A stretch of 64,000 bases of DNA from Halobellus limi (GTDB lineage: Archaea > Halobacteriota > Halobacteria > Halobacteriales > Haloferacaceae). The stretch spans positions 2,170,001 to 2,234,000 of the forward strand of contig NZ_CP031311.1 of NCBI RefSeq assembly GCF_004799685.1, in the 5' to 3' direction. A model generated the notes under the pieces. That model did no database searches, had not been told where the DNA came from, and saw only the letters and a program-made list of their open reading frames with translations. The position numbers and the translations under genes were made by a program. Shown here in pieces: positions 50,289 through 58,902 of the stretch. How positions within the stretch are numbered: position 1 is the stretch's first letter; each line of letters begins with the position of its first letter.

Positions 50289-50819
50289 ATGGAATTAGGG
50301 TATCCGAAACTTACCTTCAATGTCCCTGAATTAGTGTGGGGCCGTTTCACTGAAATGCCCCCACTTGCACCCCTTCTCTCAGGTTTTGCGGAATCTCTAA
50401 TTTCAGAATCAGGGGAGCCAGACGTAGTAATACGGTATGTAGATATTTCTGGTGGGATGGATGCTGCTACCGTTAGCTGTGAGTACGGTACGACCATCTA
50501 TATGACTCCAACGGCGAATCAGGCGTGTGTCGTCGATGTGTTCAAAAACGAGCGCGACGACGATGGGTGGATCACGGATTCAGTCCACGATTATTACCAA
50601 CTTCCATACGCTGAGATCCCACTTCGGATCGAGCATCATATGGCAGGTGCGATCGGAGGAGGTGATCTCCTTCCATTTGTTTCGGAGGTCAATAACGTTC
50701 AGTTAGAAGAATGGTTCAGGGAGAACAGCGTCGATGCGTATTCGCGACAGAATTTCGGGCTTGCTCACGGGAGTCCAAAGATCGATAGCAAGGCATCTGA
50801 GATTCAGCTTGAAGAGTAG
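50289..50819 (+). CDS. Hypothetical protein (176 aa)
   Basis: ATG at 50289. Beta-rich first half with VWGRFTEMPPLAPLLSGFAE and DVVIRYVDISGGMDAATVSC, then an acidic helical end. No motif recognised. Lies between nuclease and polymerase, so a replication accessory role is possible. Lower GC in its leader. Confidence 0.6.
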   Translation: MELGYPKLTFNVPELVWGRFTEMPPLAPLLSGFAESLISESGEPDVVIRYVDISGGMDAATVSCEYGTTIYMTPTANQACVVDVFKNERDDDGWITDSVHDYYQLPYAEIPLRIEHHMAGAIGGGDLLPFVSEVNNVQLEEWFRENSVDAYSRQNFGLAHGSPKIDSKASEIQLEE

Positions 50820-50872
50820 ATAGCGGGCGATTTCGGATTTTCCGGCGACAGATACAGAGAGTGCATACAGAT

Positions 50873-53392
50873 ATGACTACACAGTTACACGTAACCAACA
50901 TAGATATTGGGTGGGACTCCAATCGGAATGAAGTCCTACTCAATGTGTATGGAATATCGAACAGAGGTGAGCACGCAGAACAAGAGAGTGTAGCAGTATA
51001 TGGGTTCTTACCGTACTTTTACGTTGAGACGGCCGAAGCGAAAGAGCGAGAGACTGATCTGATTCGGACTGACGGCGTTCGAGACGTTGAGCACGGATTC
51101 AAGTCGATTTACGGTGACGACACGAGTAAGATCACGGTCAACCGCACGAAGTTGGTGCGTGAGCTTTCTGATTCGTTCGACCGGTCCTTCGACGCTGATG
51201 TGCGACTTGAAAACAGATTCCGTATTGATCTCGGGATCTACTCAGGCATCGAGTACGAGGGTCGCCGGGTTCACTATTCGGAGATCACACCGATCGATCT
51301 TGAGGGCGAGCCGCGAATCCTGAACTTCGACATTGAGACGGACGACAGGGGCGCGTTTCCGGAGCTTGGCGAGAAGCGTATTCTCTCGATCGTTGCACAC
51401 GATTCGTGGACCGACGAATATGTTGGGTTCATCGATCTCGGTGGTCGGCCGGTCGACGAGGTGCTGCCGGGCGGAAAGCCAGCGGGACTCACTCGGCTGA
51501 ACTACTATCCAACTGAGCGGGATATGCTTCGCAGCTTCGCCGAGTATGTTCACGAGGTTGACTGTGATCTGATCACGGGATGGAACATCGAGCGGTTTGA
51601 CGCGCCATATCTCCTCAAGCGGATGAAAAAGAAGGGCGTTGATTCCCGGCGGCTCTCCCGATCTGGCTACGCAAAAGTTCACACGGGCGGTCGGAATGGT
51701 GCGCTTGCGTTGATTGGTGGTCGAACCGTCTACGATATGCTCCACGCGTACAAGCGGACGCAGCGGAGCGAGCTTCCGAGTTACCGACTTGACGCGATTG
51801 CGGAGCGCGAGGTCGGCGAACAGAAGCTCGACCACACGGGCGAAGGGATCTACGAAATGTGGATCAACGACGCCGACAAACTGCTGCGATACAATTACCA
51901 CGACGTTCGACTGGTCAACGAGATCAACGACGCCGTGGGTGTAATCCAATTCAACAATTCCCTGCGGATGGACGTTGGCGTAGACTTCGATATGACGAGC
52001 GCGAACCACAATTTTATCGAGATGCTGGTTCGCCGCGAGTTGTTCGCTCGAAACGTGTGCGCGCCGACCGTTGATTTCGACGGTGGCTCAGACGAGAAGT
52101 ACACCGGAGCACACGTCGTCGATCCGTTCTACGGGCTTGCTCGCAATGTGGTCGGGATGGACTTGGCTTCGCTGTACCCCTACACGATGGCGCAGATTAA
52201 TGCGTCTCCTGAGGTTCGGGTTGAGGTGGATATTGATTCGCTTGAGTGGAATGTCGACACAGGAGAAGCGTTCGCGCAGATCGACGGCGAACGAGTGCCT
52301 GTCTCTGTTGCCCCCAATGGGACGGCTTTCCGCCTCGATCAGGAGGGCGTGTTCACGTCACTGGTGAGCGAGGCTATCGATCTCAAGGCCGAGTGGAAGG
52401 AGAAGAAGCACGCGGCCGATCCTGCAAGCGAGGAGTACGAGAAAATTTCTGTTACCTATGATGTTAGAAAGACTATCGTTAACTCGGCCTACGGCGTGAT
52501 GGGGTGGGTGTTCTTCTTCCTGTACGATGAGCCGACTGCGGAAGCGGTTACGACGATGGGGCAGGAGGTTATCAAGGCGACTCAGACGTTCATTGACGAG
52601 GAAAGCGTCGGCGAGGTGGTCTACGGAGATACCGATTCAAACTACGTCCAATTCCCGGAGTCGTGGGACCGAGAAGCGGTGATTGCGGCAGCGAAAGAAA
52701 TCTCGGTCGATCTTAACGAGATGGTCTACCCCGAACTTGCGAAGGAGTGGGGGATGGGACAGCGAGAGTGCCTGTGGGATCTTGAGGTTGAGTCGTACGC
52801 GAAGACGTTCTTCCAAGCGGGAAAGAAGAAGCGGTACGCAATGTGGGTAACGTGGTCGGACGGTCACGAGACGGATAAGACGAAAATCGTCGGGTTCGAC
52901 ACGAATCGTTCTGACACGGCCCAACTGACGAACGACTTAATGAAGGAGGTGCTGGTGGCGATCATCAAGGAGGCGGATAAGTCTGAGATCACGGCGTTGG
53001 TTTCTGAGTATGCCGACCGGGTTGGCACGTCTCCCGTAGAATATATCGGGATTCCGCAGGGAATCAAGCGGGTGCTATCTTCGTATGGGGTAAAGACTGA
53101 GGCAATCCGTGGCGCTGAGAATGCGAATAGAATTATGAACACGAATTTCTCGGCGGGGTCGAAGCCGATGCGGGTTCGGATTCACCCGGCATACTTCGAT
53201 CAGACCGGCACGATTGATGTGCTGAGTTTCGATGATCCCGAGGAATTACCCGAGGAGATTCGTGTTGACGTTACCGAAATGACCGAGAAACTCGTTACGA
53301 AGCCGATGGGCCGGATTCTCCCGGCGGTTGATATTGACGTGAACGCGGCTATCTCCGGACAGACGCAGGGTAGTCTGTCTGCGTGGGCGTGA
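50873..53392 (+). CDS. polB: Family B DNA polymerase
   Basis: 839 aa from the ATG at 50873 after CAGAGAGTG. Exonuclease: ILNFDIETDDRG near residue 150 and NIERFDAPYLLKR near 243. Polymerase: motif A GMDLASLYPYTM near 428, motif B VTYDVRKTIVNSAYGVMGW near 531, motif C VVYGDTDSNYVQ near 582. All key acidic residues are present, so both proofreading and synthesis should work. No intein or intron disrupts it. It is the viral replicase. Confidence 0.96.
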   Translation: MTTQLHVTNIDIGWDSNRNEVLLNVYGISNRGEHAEQESVAVYGFLPYFYVETAEAKERETDLIRTDGVRDVEHGFKSIYGDDTSKITVNRTKLVRELSDSFDRSFDADVRLENRFRIDLGIYSGIEYEGRRVHYSEITPIDLEGEPRILNFDIETDDRGAFPELGEKRILSIVAHDSWTDEYVGFIDLGGRPVDEVLPGGKPAGLTRLNYYPTERDMLRSFAEYVHEVDCDLITGWNIERFDAPYLLKRMKKKGVDSRRLSRSGYAKVHTGGRNGALALIGGRTVYDMLHAYKRTQRSELPSYRLDAIAEREVGEQKLDHTGEGIYEMWINDADKLLRYNYHDVRLVNEINDAVGVIQFNNSLRMDVGVDFDMTSANHNFIEMLVRRELFARNVCAPTVDFDGGSDEKYTGAHVVDPFYGLARNVVGMDLASLYPYTMAQINASPEVRVEVDIDSLEWNVDTGEAFAQIDGERVPVSVAPNGTAFRLDQEGVFTSLVSEAIDLKAEWKEKKHAADPASEEYEKISVTYDVRKTIVNSAYGVMGWVFFFLYDEPTAEAVTTMGQEVIKATQTFIDEESVGEVVYGDTDSNYVQFPESWDREAVIAAAKEISVDLNEMVYPELAKEWGMGQRECLWDLEVESYAKTFFQAGKKKRYAMWVTWSDGHETDKTKIVGFDTNRSDTAQLTNDLMKEVLVAIIKEADKSEITALVSEYADRVGTSPVEYIGIPQGIKRVLSSYGVKTEAIRGAENANRIMNTNFSAGSKPMRVRIHPAYFDQTGTIDVLSFDDPEELPEEIRVDVTEMTEKLVTKPMGRILPAVDIDVNAAISGQTQGSLSAWA

Positions 53393-53503
53393 GAGTATAG
53401 ATGTGAACTCTAAATGACGATGCTCAATTTTGATTGAGACATCTGACCTTGACATACAGTAACACACTAATAATTTGTAACAGGTTCTACTAGTACACAT
53501 TGT

Positions 53504-53896
53504 ATGGGGTGGATATTTGGCCGCAACAAAGAGCGCGAAAAGATTTGCAAACCATCGAGCGGAATGCTCTCCAAGAAAGCATTTTATTGTGGAAAGAAGC
53601 ACGGAGACAAAATAAAAAAATCAGAGGAGAAGAAGGGACGGTACAAATTGTCACGGTGCGAAAAATGCAGAAAGAAAAAGGGCAAAAAGAGGAGAAAAAC
53701 TGACTACGAGTACGTCTGTCCCCAATGCGGAAGGGGGTGGGGATTTGAGGCATCAAACCCCGACGATCTAGCCAAGATGAAGAAGTGCGAGAAGTGTGAT
53801 AGCAGTAACTCTAGTTCTGGTGGCGGTGGATCTAGTGTCAGCCTTGGAATTGGTTCAAGTGGGGGTTACGGCGCTGGCGGTAGTGGAGCACCGTAA
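53504..53896 (+). CDS. Lys-rich zinc-ribbon protein with Ser/Gly tail (130 aa)
   Basis: Two ribbons: CEKCRKKKG near 52-55 and CPQCGRGWGF near 73-76, plus CEKCDS near 95-98, in a strikingly Lys-rich body (KKSEEKKGRYK; RKKKGKKRRK). The tail is Ser/Gly-only. AT-rich and lysine-rich composition differs from neighbours, so it is probably a recent acquisition; possibly nucleic-acid binding. Confidence 0.6.
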   Translation: MGWIFGRNKEREKICKPSSGMLSKKAFYCGKKHGDKIKKSEEKKGRYKLSRCEKCRKKKGKKRRKTDYEYVCPQCGRGWGFEASNPDDLAKMKKCEKCDSSNSSSGGGGSSVSLGIGSSGGYGAGGSGAP

Positions 53897-54103
53897 CCAA
53901 ACAGGAGTTAGTGGCTCTGTTGAACCCCTTCTTCAGACACATTATCGTCTGAAACAGCCGGTCGATAACGAGTTGCGAATCGGTCACGTTCCTTCTGCCA
54001 GATGTCCGGGAAGTCGATGGGAACGATACTTCTACTTCCACTTTGGTATACGAGCCATTTAGTAGCCTGCTTTTGAACTACATCTTGAGCACAGACGAAT
54101 ACA

Positions 54104-54352
54104 ATGGTAGATATAACGACTTACCTTTTGGCTAAACTGAAGCAACTTACTCAACTGGCCGATCCAACCCTCATACAGTCAATAATCGGTCTATACCTTT
54201 TCTATACCAGCGTTACTATCGCTACTGGAACGTTCTCAGTAGAAGACTTCCAGACAGCCACTTTTGGTGCTATTTTTTTGATATTTATATCCTACGCCTT
54301 TGGGTTTGTACTTCTTGATGAGGAGATGGGAGATAATACTGGCAATGAGTGA
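54104..54352 (+). CDS. Two-TM membrane protein (82 aa)
   Basis: Hydrophobic segments SIIGLYLFYTSVTIATG and FGAIFLIFISYAFGFVLL, with a short acidic C-terminus. Low GC, like the 36.4-38.0 kb cassette, but on the plus strand. No family recognised. Confidence 0.55.
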   Translation: MVDITTYLLAKLKQLTQLADPTLIQSIIGLYLFYTSVTIATGTFSVEDFQTATFGAIFLIFISYAFGFVLLDEEMGDNTGNE

Positions 54353-54554
54353 CCGATATTTGGTTAACTTGTACTGAGCGATTCCCGGATTCGGTGCAGT
54401 AATCTTTCTATGACACCCTTACGCTGAATCGATCAGACGGGGAGAGAATCAATCCGAGCGGGAGCGAGCAATAATTAGGCGATTCCGCTTGACCTTGTGG
54501 GTGTGTTCACTGGTCGCGGATAAGCGCGATTCGGAGAAAAAACTGAGGTGACAT

Positions 54555-54788
54555 ATGAATTTTGAGAGAATTGATCCGGCAATTGAGAGAGCAGCAATTG
54601 AATATATTGTGCAAAGCGGGCTCGGGCACCACTTCGTTATGAGCAATCCCCACCTGTCATTAAGTCGAGGCGAAACGGAGGGGTTGACGTATCGAAACTT
54701 CCGCCCGGATTATGTCCCGCTACACAGAGACATTTTGACCTATCTGCTTGACGAGACTGAGCGGAGCGAAAAGGGGCGCGTGGAATGA
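54555..54788 (+). CDS. Hypothetical early protein (77 aa)
   Basis: ATG at 54555. Helical, FERIDPAIERAAIEYIVQSG, later DYVPLHRDILTYLLDETERS. The next gene overlaps its stop. Function unknown. Confidence 0.55.
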   Translation: MNFERIDPAIERAAIEYIVQSGLGHHFVMSNPHLSLSRGETEGLTYRNFRPDYVPLHRDILTYLLDETERSEKGRVE

Positions 54789-54892
54789 ACGTCTCGGAGC
54801 TTGATCGATGCCGGAGTTGCGGATCTCCCGCGTTGGCGAGACAATCCGGCTGCGTGACGTGTCAAGCCTGTGGGTGGGCGCTTTGCGGGTAG
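54785..54892 (+). CDS. Tiny zinc-ribbon protein (35 aa)
   Basis: ATG overlaps the previous stop. Cysteines CRSC (9-12), C23, CQAC (26-29) and C34: a compact ribbon in 35 residues. Confidence 0.55.
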   Translation: MNVSELDRCRSCGSPALARQSGCVTCQACGWALCG

Positions 54893-54896
54893 CCCT

Positions 54897-55136
54897 ATGG
54901 GGATCGAGCTTCCCCCGTGCGAGAAGTGCGGCGGGACGGATAATGTGATTCGGTTTTACGGGAGAGAACACATCGATATAGGTGACGACTGGTGGGCCTG
55001 TTTCGAGTGCCGATGGCCGTACCTTAGAACGAGAACGTATGGTCCCGACTCGACTGGTCCGCCGGGGAACGTTGTGGTACCTGAATCTGAGCCGGAGCCG
55101 CTTTCCGGACAGACAGGAATGACGGATTTCTACTGA
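54897..55136 (+). CDS. Zinc-ribbon protein (79 aa)
   Basis: ATG at 54897. CEKCGG near residue 8 and CFECRWPY near 34-37 with an acidic middle. The C-terminus is Pro/Glu-rich (VVPESEPEPLSGQ). Belongs to the run of small zinc proteins in this virus. Confidence 0.6.
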   Translation: MGIELPPCEKCGGTDNVIRFYGREHIDIGDDWWACFECRWPYLRTRTYGPDSTGPPGNVVVPESEPEPLSGQTGMTDFY

Positions 55137-55198
55137 TCGGAGATACTGAAATTGCCGGTATGGGCATCTCTATCGCCACCCTTGCCTTAGGTAAATGT

Positions 55199-55378
55199 AT
55201 GCCCACACACTCGCTACGGCTGAGTACGCGACAGTTAGTACAACTGATGGAGCTAACCAAAGGCGTGATCGAAGACGGTGACGCGCCCTACGGTGAACGG
55301 CTTGATGCGAGTGAGATGTATCACGCGGCGAATCGAGAGCTTGGGTATCCTGAAGACGGTCGGCGGATTCGGGCGTAA
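55199..55378 (+). CDS. Hypothetical early protein (59 aa)
   Basis: ATG at 55199, with a longer start at 55160 also open. Helical, THSLRLSTRQLVQLMELTKG then YGERLDASEMYHAANRELGY. Function unknown. Confidence 0.5.
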   Translation: MPTHSLRLSTRQLVQLMELTKGVIEDGDAPYGERLDASEMYHAANRELGYPEDGRRIRA

Positions 55379-55435
55379 TTACCTGCGGATCTGCGGCTTG
55401 CGGCTTGCGGCACGGTTTTTGCTTGAGAGAGAAAT

Positions 55436-55600
55436 ATGAGTACGACTGAGTTTAATCTACGAGAATCGTTTGAGAACAGCGTCAGCGACGAAGAGTTGAG
55501 AGTGTCGTTGGAGATTTTAGCTGAGAGCGATACGGAATTTGCACACATCGCCCGAGCGTGGCTACGTGGGCTTACCCGTCGGCTTGAAGGCCGTCGATAA
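55436..55600 (+). CDS. Small protein convergent with the integrase (54 aa)
   Basis: ATG at 55436 after GAGAGAGAAAT. Acidic N-terminus, basic C-terminus (HIARAWLRGLTRRLEGRR). The end overlaps the 3' end of the integrase gene on the other strand by 29 bp. Might influence integration; no direct evidence. Confidence 0.55.
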   Translation: MSTTEFNLRESFENSVSDEELRVSLEILAESDTEFAHIARAWLRGLTRRLEGRR

Positions 55601-56906
55601 TATCGATCAGCGTTTCGGCTTCGTCGTCGTCGAGTTTTTCGCGTGCGGTTTTCAGTGCTTTAAGCTCGTCTTTTGAGAGATTCCCGGATATTCCGGCGTC
55701 GAACATCATCTCCTTCACCTGCCGCTTGGTAGCCTGCGCGTCGGGGGTGATAAGCTCCCCACAGTTAGAGCAGGCTTTGTCGGTAGATTTGAGCGTGCGT
55801 CCGCAGGTCGGGCAAAGCTCGGGAACGACCGGGCTACCATCATCGTCGTCTCCAATGCCGAAGGCGGCCTCTGCGCTTTTCACGTAGTCATCAGCGGAGA
55901 TGTGCTGGTACGTGGTGGACATTACGTTGCTGTCCTTCGCGTGCCCGAGGAGGAATTTGATCGTATCGTCGTCTAAGCCGTGATCTCGTTTCATCACGGT
56001 GACGAAGTAGTGCCGCATTTTGTGGGGCTTCACGTCCTTTTTGATACCCGCTTTTTCAGCAGCTTTGCGAAGGCCCCGGCGGATGCTTGAGGTGTTCATT
56101 GGCTGATCGAATTTGGTATGCGCGTTAGATGGATCTCCAATGAAGACGGGCGCTTCGGGGTCGTCCTTCCGGGGATGATACTGTAGCCAATCTCGGACGT
56201 ACGCACGAGCACCGAGAAGGGGACGTTTTAACCCCCGCTTGTCGGCCCCTTTTAGCCCGTATTCGTCGTCGTTGAGGTAGAAGACTCCCTCGTTTACGTC
56301 TATGTCCTTGATCCGGAGGGTCATTATGGCGTGAATCCGCTGTCCGGTGAAGATCATCATTTCGAGGAGCGCCCGCCAGCGGGTATCGGGCATAGCGTCT
56401 CGGAGGGCGTTGATCTCCTCGCGGGTGAACATATCCCGGTCGTCGTAGGCGGGTCGGTTCGCCTTTTTGAACATATCGACCTCTCCGTGCGCTATACCGA
56501 GGTCGGAGTGATAGTGGTAGAACGCTTTGGCTGCACAGAGGAATTTGTTCACCGTTTGGCGGCTGTATCCACCGTCGGGACTCTCGGGGTGTAGGCCGGT
56601 ATCCATATCGGCTGCGAGGTCGTTGATCTCTTTTGCGGTGGTGTTGAGGTAGTCAATCCCGTCGAGATCGTGCCAGCGGACGAGTACGTGGAGGTATTGG
56701 TAGATGGTGCCGGGTGAGTATTCTTTGCGCTCGCCGTTCGGTGCGATGTATTTGTGTTTGGGGTTTTCGCCGTCGAGGGCGGCGGCAAGTTCGATGAGTC
56801 GGCGGGCAAGTTCTCGATCGAGGGTACCGTCTTCGGCTCGGTCTCGGATGGTTTCGAGTTGGTTGTCACGCCTATATCCGGGGTTGTCCGAGTGTTTGTT
56901 TGCCAT
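55572..56906 (-). CDS. int: Tyrosine integrase with C-terminal zinc ribbon
   Basis: 444 aa. Catalytic Arg in TGQRIHAIMTL near 187, HKMRH near 297, LGHAKDS near 317, and the nucleophile in STTYQHIS near 332. The N-terminus has a core-binding SAM-like domain (TIYQYLHVLVRWHDLDGIDY). After the catalytic domain comes a zinc ribbon, CPTCGRTL and CSNCGEL near 365-385, then helices. It lies 57 bp from the truncated rnp2 gene, as expected for an integrase next to its att site. Confidence 0.95.
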   Translation of the reverse strand: MANKHSDNPGYRRDNQLETIRDRAEDGTLDRELARRLIELAAALDGENPKHKYIAPNGERKEYSPGTIYQYLHVLVRWHDLDGIDYLNTTAKEINDLAADMDTGLHPESPDGGYSRQTVNKFLCAAKAFYHYHSDLGIAHGEVDMFKKANRPAYDDRDMFTREEINALRDAMPDTRWRALLEMMIFTGQRIHAIMTLRIKDIDVNEGVFYLNDDEYGLKGADKRGLKRPLLGARAYVRDWLQYHPRKDDPEAPVFIGDPSNAHTKFDQPMNTSSIRRGLRKAAEKAGIKKDVKPHKMRHYFVTVMKRDHGLDDDTIKFLLGHAKDSNVMSTTYQHISADDYVKSAEAAFGIGDDDDGSPVVPELCPTCGRTLKSTDKACSNCGELITPDAQATKRQVKEMMFDAGISGNLSKDELKALKTAREKLDDDEAETLIDIIDGLQADG

Positions 56907-56954
56907 AACAGACAGTAATGTCTACGCGAGATTGGTATATAAAGGAGTAGTATT

Positions 56955-57000
56955 ACAACGCACTCAGCGTTTGAGATACCTTTCCTCACAGGCGCGAACG
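56955..57000. other. Putative provirus right boundary (attR) in rnp2
   Basis: Base composition switches here from GC-rich host codons to AT-richer DNA. The final rnp2 codons on the minus strand, GAA-AGG-TAT-CTC-AAA-CGC-TGA, use a rare AGG and end the protein early. The integrase is adjacent. The partner attL is not in the window, so the exact core cannot be read. Confidence 0.55.
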
Positions 57001-57314
57001 GTGCCCGAAATCCCGCGGATCCGGAGGCCGACCGGCTTCCCGTCGACCCGATCCAGAGCGGCGACGGCGGCCCGCGCGCGGTCCTCCGTGCCGCGGTGGG
57101 CGCGGACGATCGTCTCGCCGTCGCCGTCGGCGTAGTGAAACGCGAGCACCGTCAGGTCCGCCTCGGCGCTCCCGGCGTCGCCGTAGAGGTTCTGGGCGGC
57201 GTACCACAGGTCCCGCTGGAACGCCCCGCGGTCGAAGTCGGCGTCGGGCCAGGCCTCGATCCCGACGGCCAGGTACCGCCACCGCGGCTGGAGGTGTTTC
57301 GGGAGGTGCTTCAT
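56964..57314 (-). CDS. rnp2: RNase P protein Rnp2 (Pop5), C-terminally truncated by the provirus
   Basis: 116 aa. MKHLPKHLQPRWRYLAVGIE is the hallmark start of haloarchaeal Pop5, followed by LWYAAQNLYGDAGSAEADLT and RIRGISGTVRACEERYL. As I recall haloarchaeal Rnp2, some 30-40 residues follow CEERYL; here the frame ends after KR. The simplest reading is integration into the 3' part of rnp2 with the virus supplying a short replacement end. The Pop5 core is intact, so function may persist. Confidence 0.85.
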   Translation of the reverse strand: MKHLPKHLQPRWRYLAVGIEAWPDADFDRGAFQRDLWYAAQNLYGDAGSAEADLTVLAFHYADGDGETIVRAHRGTEDRARAAVAALDRVDGKPVGLRIRGISGTVRACEERYLKR

Positions 57315-57317
57315 CGG

Positions 57318-57995
57318 TCACTCCTCGCGGGTCGCGTTCGGGGCCTCCCCGTTCCGTTTCGGCGTGACGCCCACACGCTCGCTGGACGCGCCGAAGCGCT
57401 CGGCGACGAGGACGCCCACCTGGTCGTGAACGCGCTCGACGGCGGTGAGGACGAACCCCTCGTCGGTCAGCGCGTCGACGAGCGTCCCGACCGTCGCGGG
57501 GTCGTCGACCTCGGGGCTGTAGAACGGCTCCTCGGGGTCGGGCGCCCCGAAGAACATCACGTCGCCGAGGACGAACCGCCGCGGGTTCAGCCCCGCGATC
57601 ACGGCGATAGCCTCCCGTTTCTCCGCGTCGGAGAGGTGGTGCATCGCGAAGTTCGACGTGACGACGTCAACGGGGCCGTCGTAGTTGGGCTCGCGGAACC
57701 GTCCCTCGCCGAACTCGACGTTGTCGATACCCTCCTCTCCGGCCTTCGATCGGGCCTCCTCGAGCATCCCCTCGCTGATGTCCCGCCCGATCACGCGTTT
57801 CGCCTTCGGGGCGAGTGCGAGCGCGATCGCACCGGTTCCGGTCCCGAGGTCGAGGACGACGTCGTCGGGACCGGGCGCGGCGTGTTCGACGACCAGGTCC
57901 GCACACGCGAGGTACTCCGTCGAGTCCTGCTCGTCGTCGTAGGAGGAGGCCGCCTCCGAGAACCGCTCGGCGTGTTCGTCAATCGTCTTCTTCAT
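57318..57995 (-). CDS. SAM-dependent methyltransferase
   Basis: 225 aa from the ATG at 57995 (KKTIDEHAERFSEAASSYDD), the usual start; longer frames run into rnp3. Motif I VLDLGTGTGAIALALA near 50-65, motif post-I RVIGRDISEGMLEEA, motif IV DVVTSNFAMHHL near 115. Conserved between the two RNase P genes in haloarchaea, but its substrate is unknown to me. Stop is 3 bp from the rnp2 start. Confidence 0.85.
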   Translation of the reverse strand: MKKTIDEHAERFSEAASSYDDEQDSTEYLACADLVVEHAAPGPDDVVLDLGTGTGAIALALAPKAKRVIGRDISEGMLEEARSKAGEEGIDNVEFGEGRFREPNYDGPVDVVTSNFAMHHLSDAEKREAIAVIAGLNPRRFVLGDVMFFGAPDPEEPFYSPEVDDPATVGTLVDALTDEGFVLTAVERVHDQVGVLVAERFGASSERVGVTPKRNGEAPNATREE

Positions 57996-58722
57996 ACCGA
58001 CCACGTTCGACGCCCGGGGCAATGAACGACTCGGAGCGGCGCTCGCGGTTGCGGGCGGCGAGCCGTCCCCACTCGTCGAGCCCCGCTCGAATCCACTCGT
58101 CGCCGAGGCCGACTTCCGCGCCCACGGCCGCGAGTTCCCGGGGCGCACGGAGTTCCAGATGCGACGTGGGGTTCGCGCTCACGACGTACGGCGCGTCGTA
58201 GTGATCGATCAGTCGCTTGAGCCGCCGGAGCTTCGAGAGGTGGCGGACGCGGTGCCCGCCGCGGTCCCGAAGCACCGGCGCGAGGTTCACCTCGATCCGG
58301 ACGTCGTTCTCGCGGGCGGCCTTCGCGAGCACGTGGTTGACGTCGCCGTCCCCGTCGCCGCCGCGGCCGTTCGGACCGTCGGTGCCCTCGCCGATCGGCC
58401 CCTCGAACGGCCGCGCGAGGACGTCCACGCGCGCCTGTTCGACCGCGAAGCGGTTCAGCGCGTTCGTCCCGCCGGAGACGATCACGACGGTGTGTTTCGT
58501 TCGCGCGTTCCCGACCGCGCCGCTCGCGTGCTGGGGGTCCGCGGCGACGATTTCGGCGGCATCGACCGCGTCGACCCCACGGGCCTCGCGGAGGCGGTCG
58601 TAGTCGGGCGCAGCGTCGTCGGCACGGACGACCACGCCGTCGTAGCCGTAGCGCTCCGCCGTCGTCGCGAAGCGCGCGGCCGTGCTGCGTCCGTCAGGGT
58701 GGGCGTGGACCGCCTCGTACAT
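57979..58722 (-). CDS. rnp3: RNase P protein Rnp3 (Rpp30)
   Basis: 247 aa. A start at the ATG at 58722 gives YEAVHAHPDGRSTAARF, as in haloarchaeal Rpp30. TIM-barrel features: YGYDGVVVRADDA, VIVSGGTNALNRFAVEQARV, VLARPF and HYDAPYVVSANPTSHLELRA. Overlaps the methyltransferase start by 17 bp. RNase P removes tRNA 5' leaders, so its host proteins lie beside a virus full of tRNA-like elements. Confidence 0.9.
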   Translation of the reverse strand: MYEAVHAHPDGRSTAARFATTAERYGYDGVVVRADDAAPDYDRLREARGVDAVDAAEIVAADPQHASGAVGNARTKHTVVIVSGGTNALNRFAVEQARVDVLARPFEGPIGEGTDGPNGRGGDGDGDVNHVLAKAARENDVRIEVNLAPVLRDRGGHRVRHLSKLRRLKRLIDHYDAPYVVSANPTSHLELRAPRELAAVGAEVGLGDEWIRAGLDEWGRLAARNRERRSESFIAPGVERGRYEEDD

Positions 58723-58902
58723 ACGGGGGACCACTCGGCCGGCGGGTATGGCAGTTACGGATCCGCCACCGGCCGCCGCGGCGAGAGCGGGACCGCCGAG
58801 CGAAACGGGCGTTCGACGGCGACAACTACCTCGCCAGCGACCACCTCGACGACGGCGGCGACCTCGTCGGCGGTGAGATCAGCGCTGCTCGACCGACAGG
58901 GT

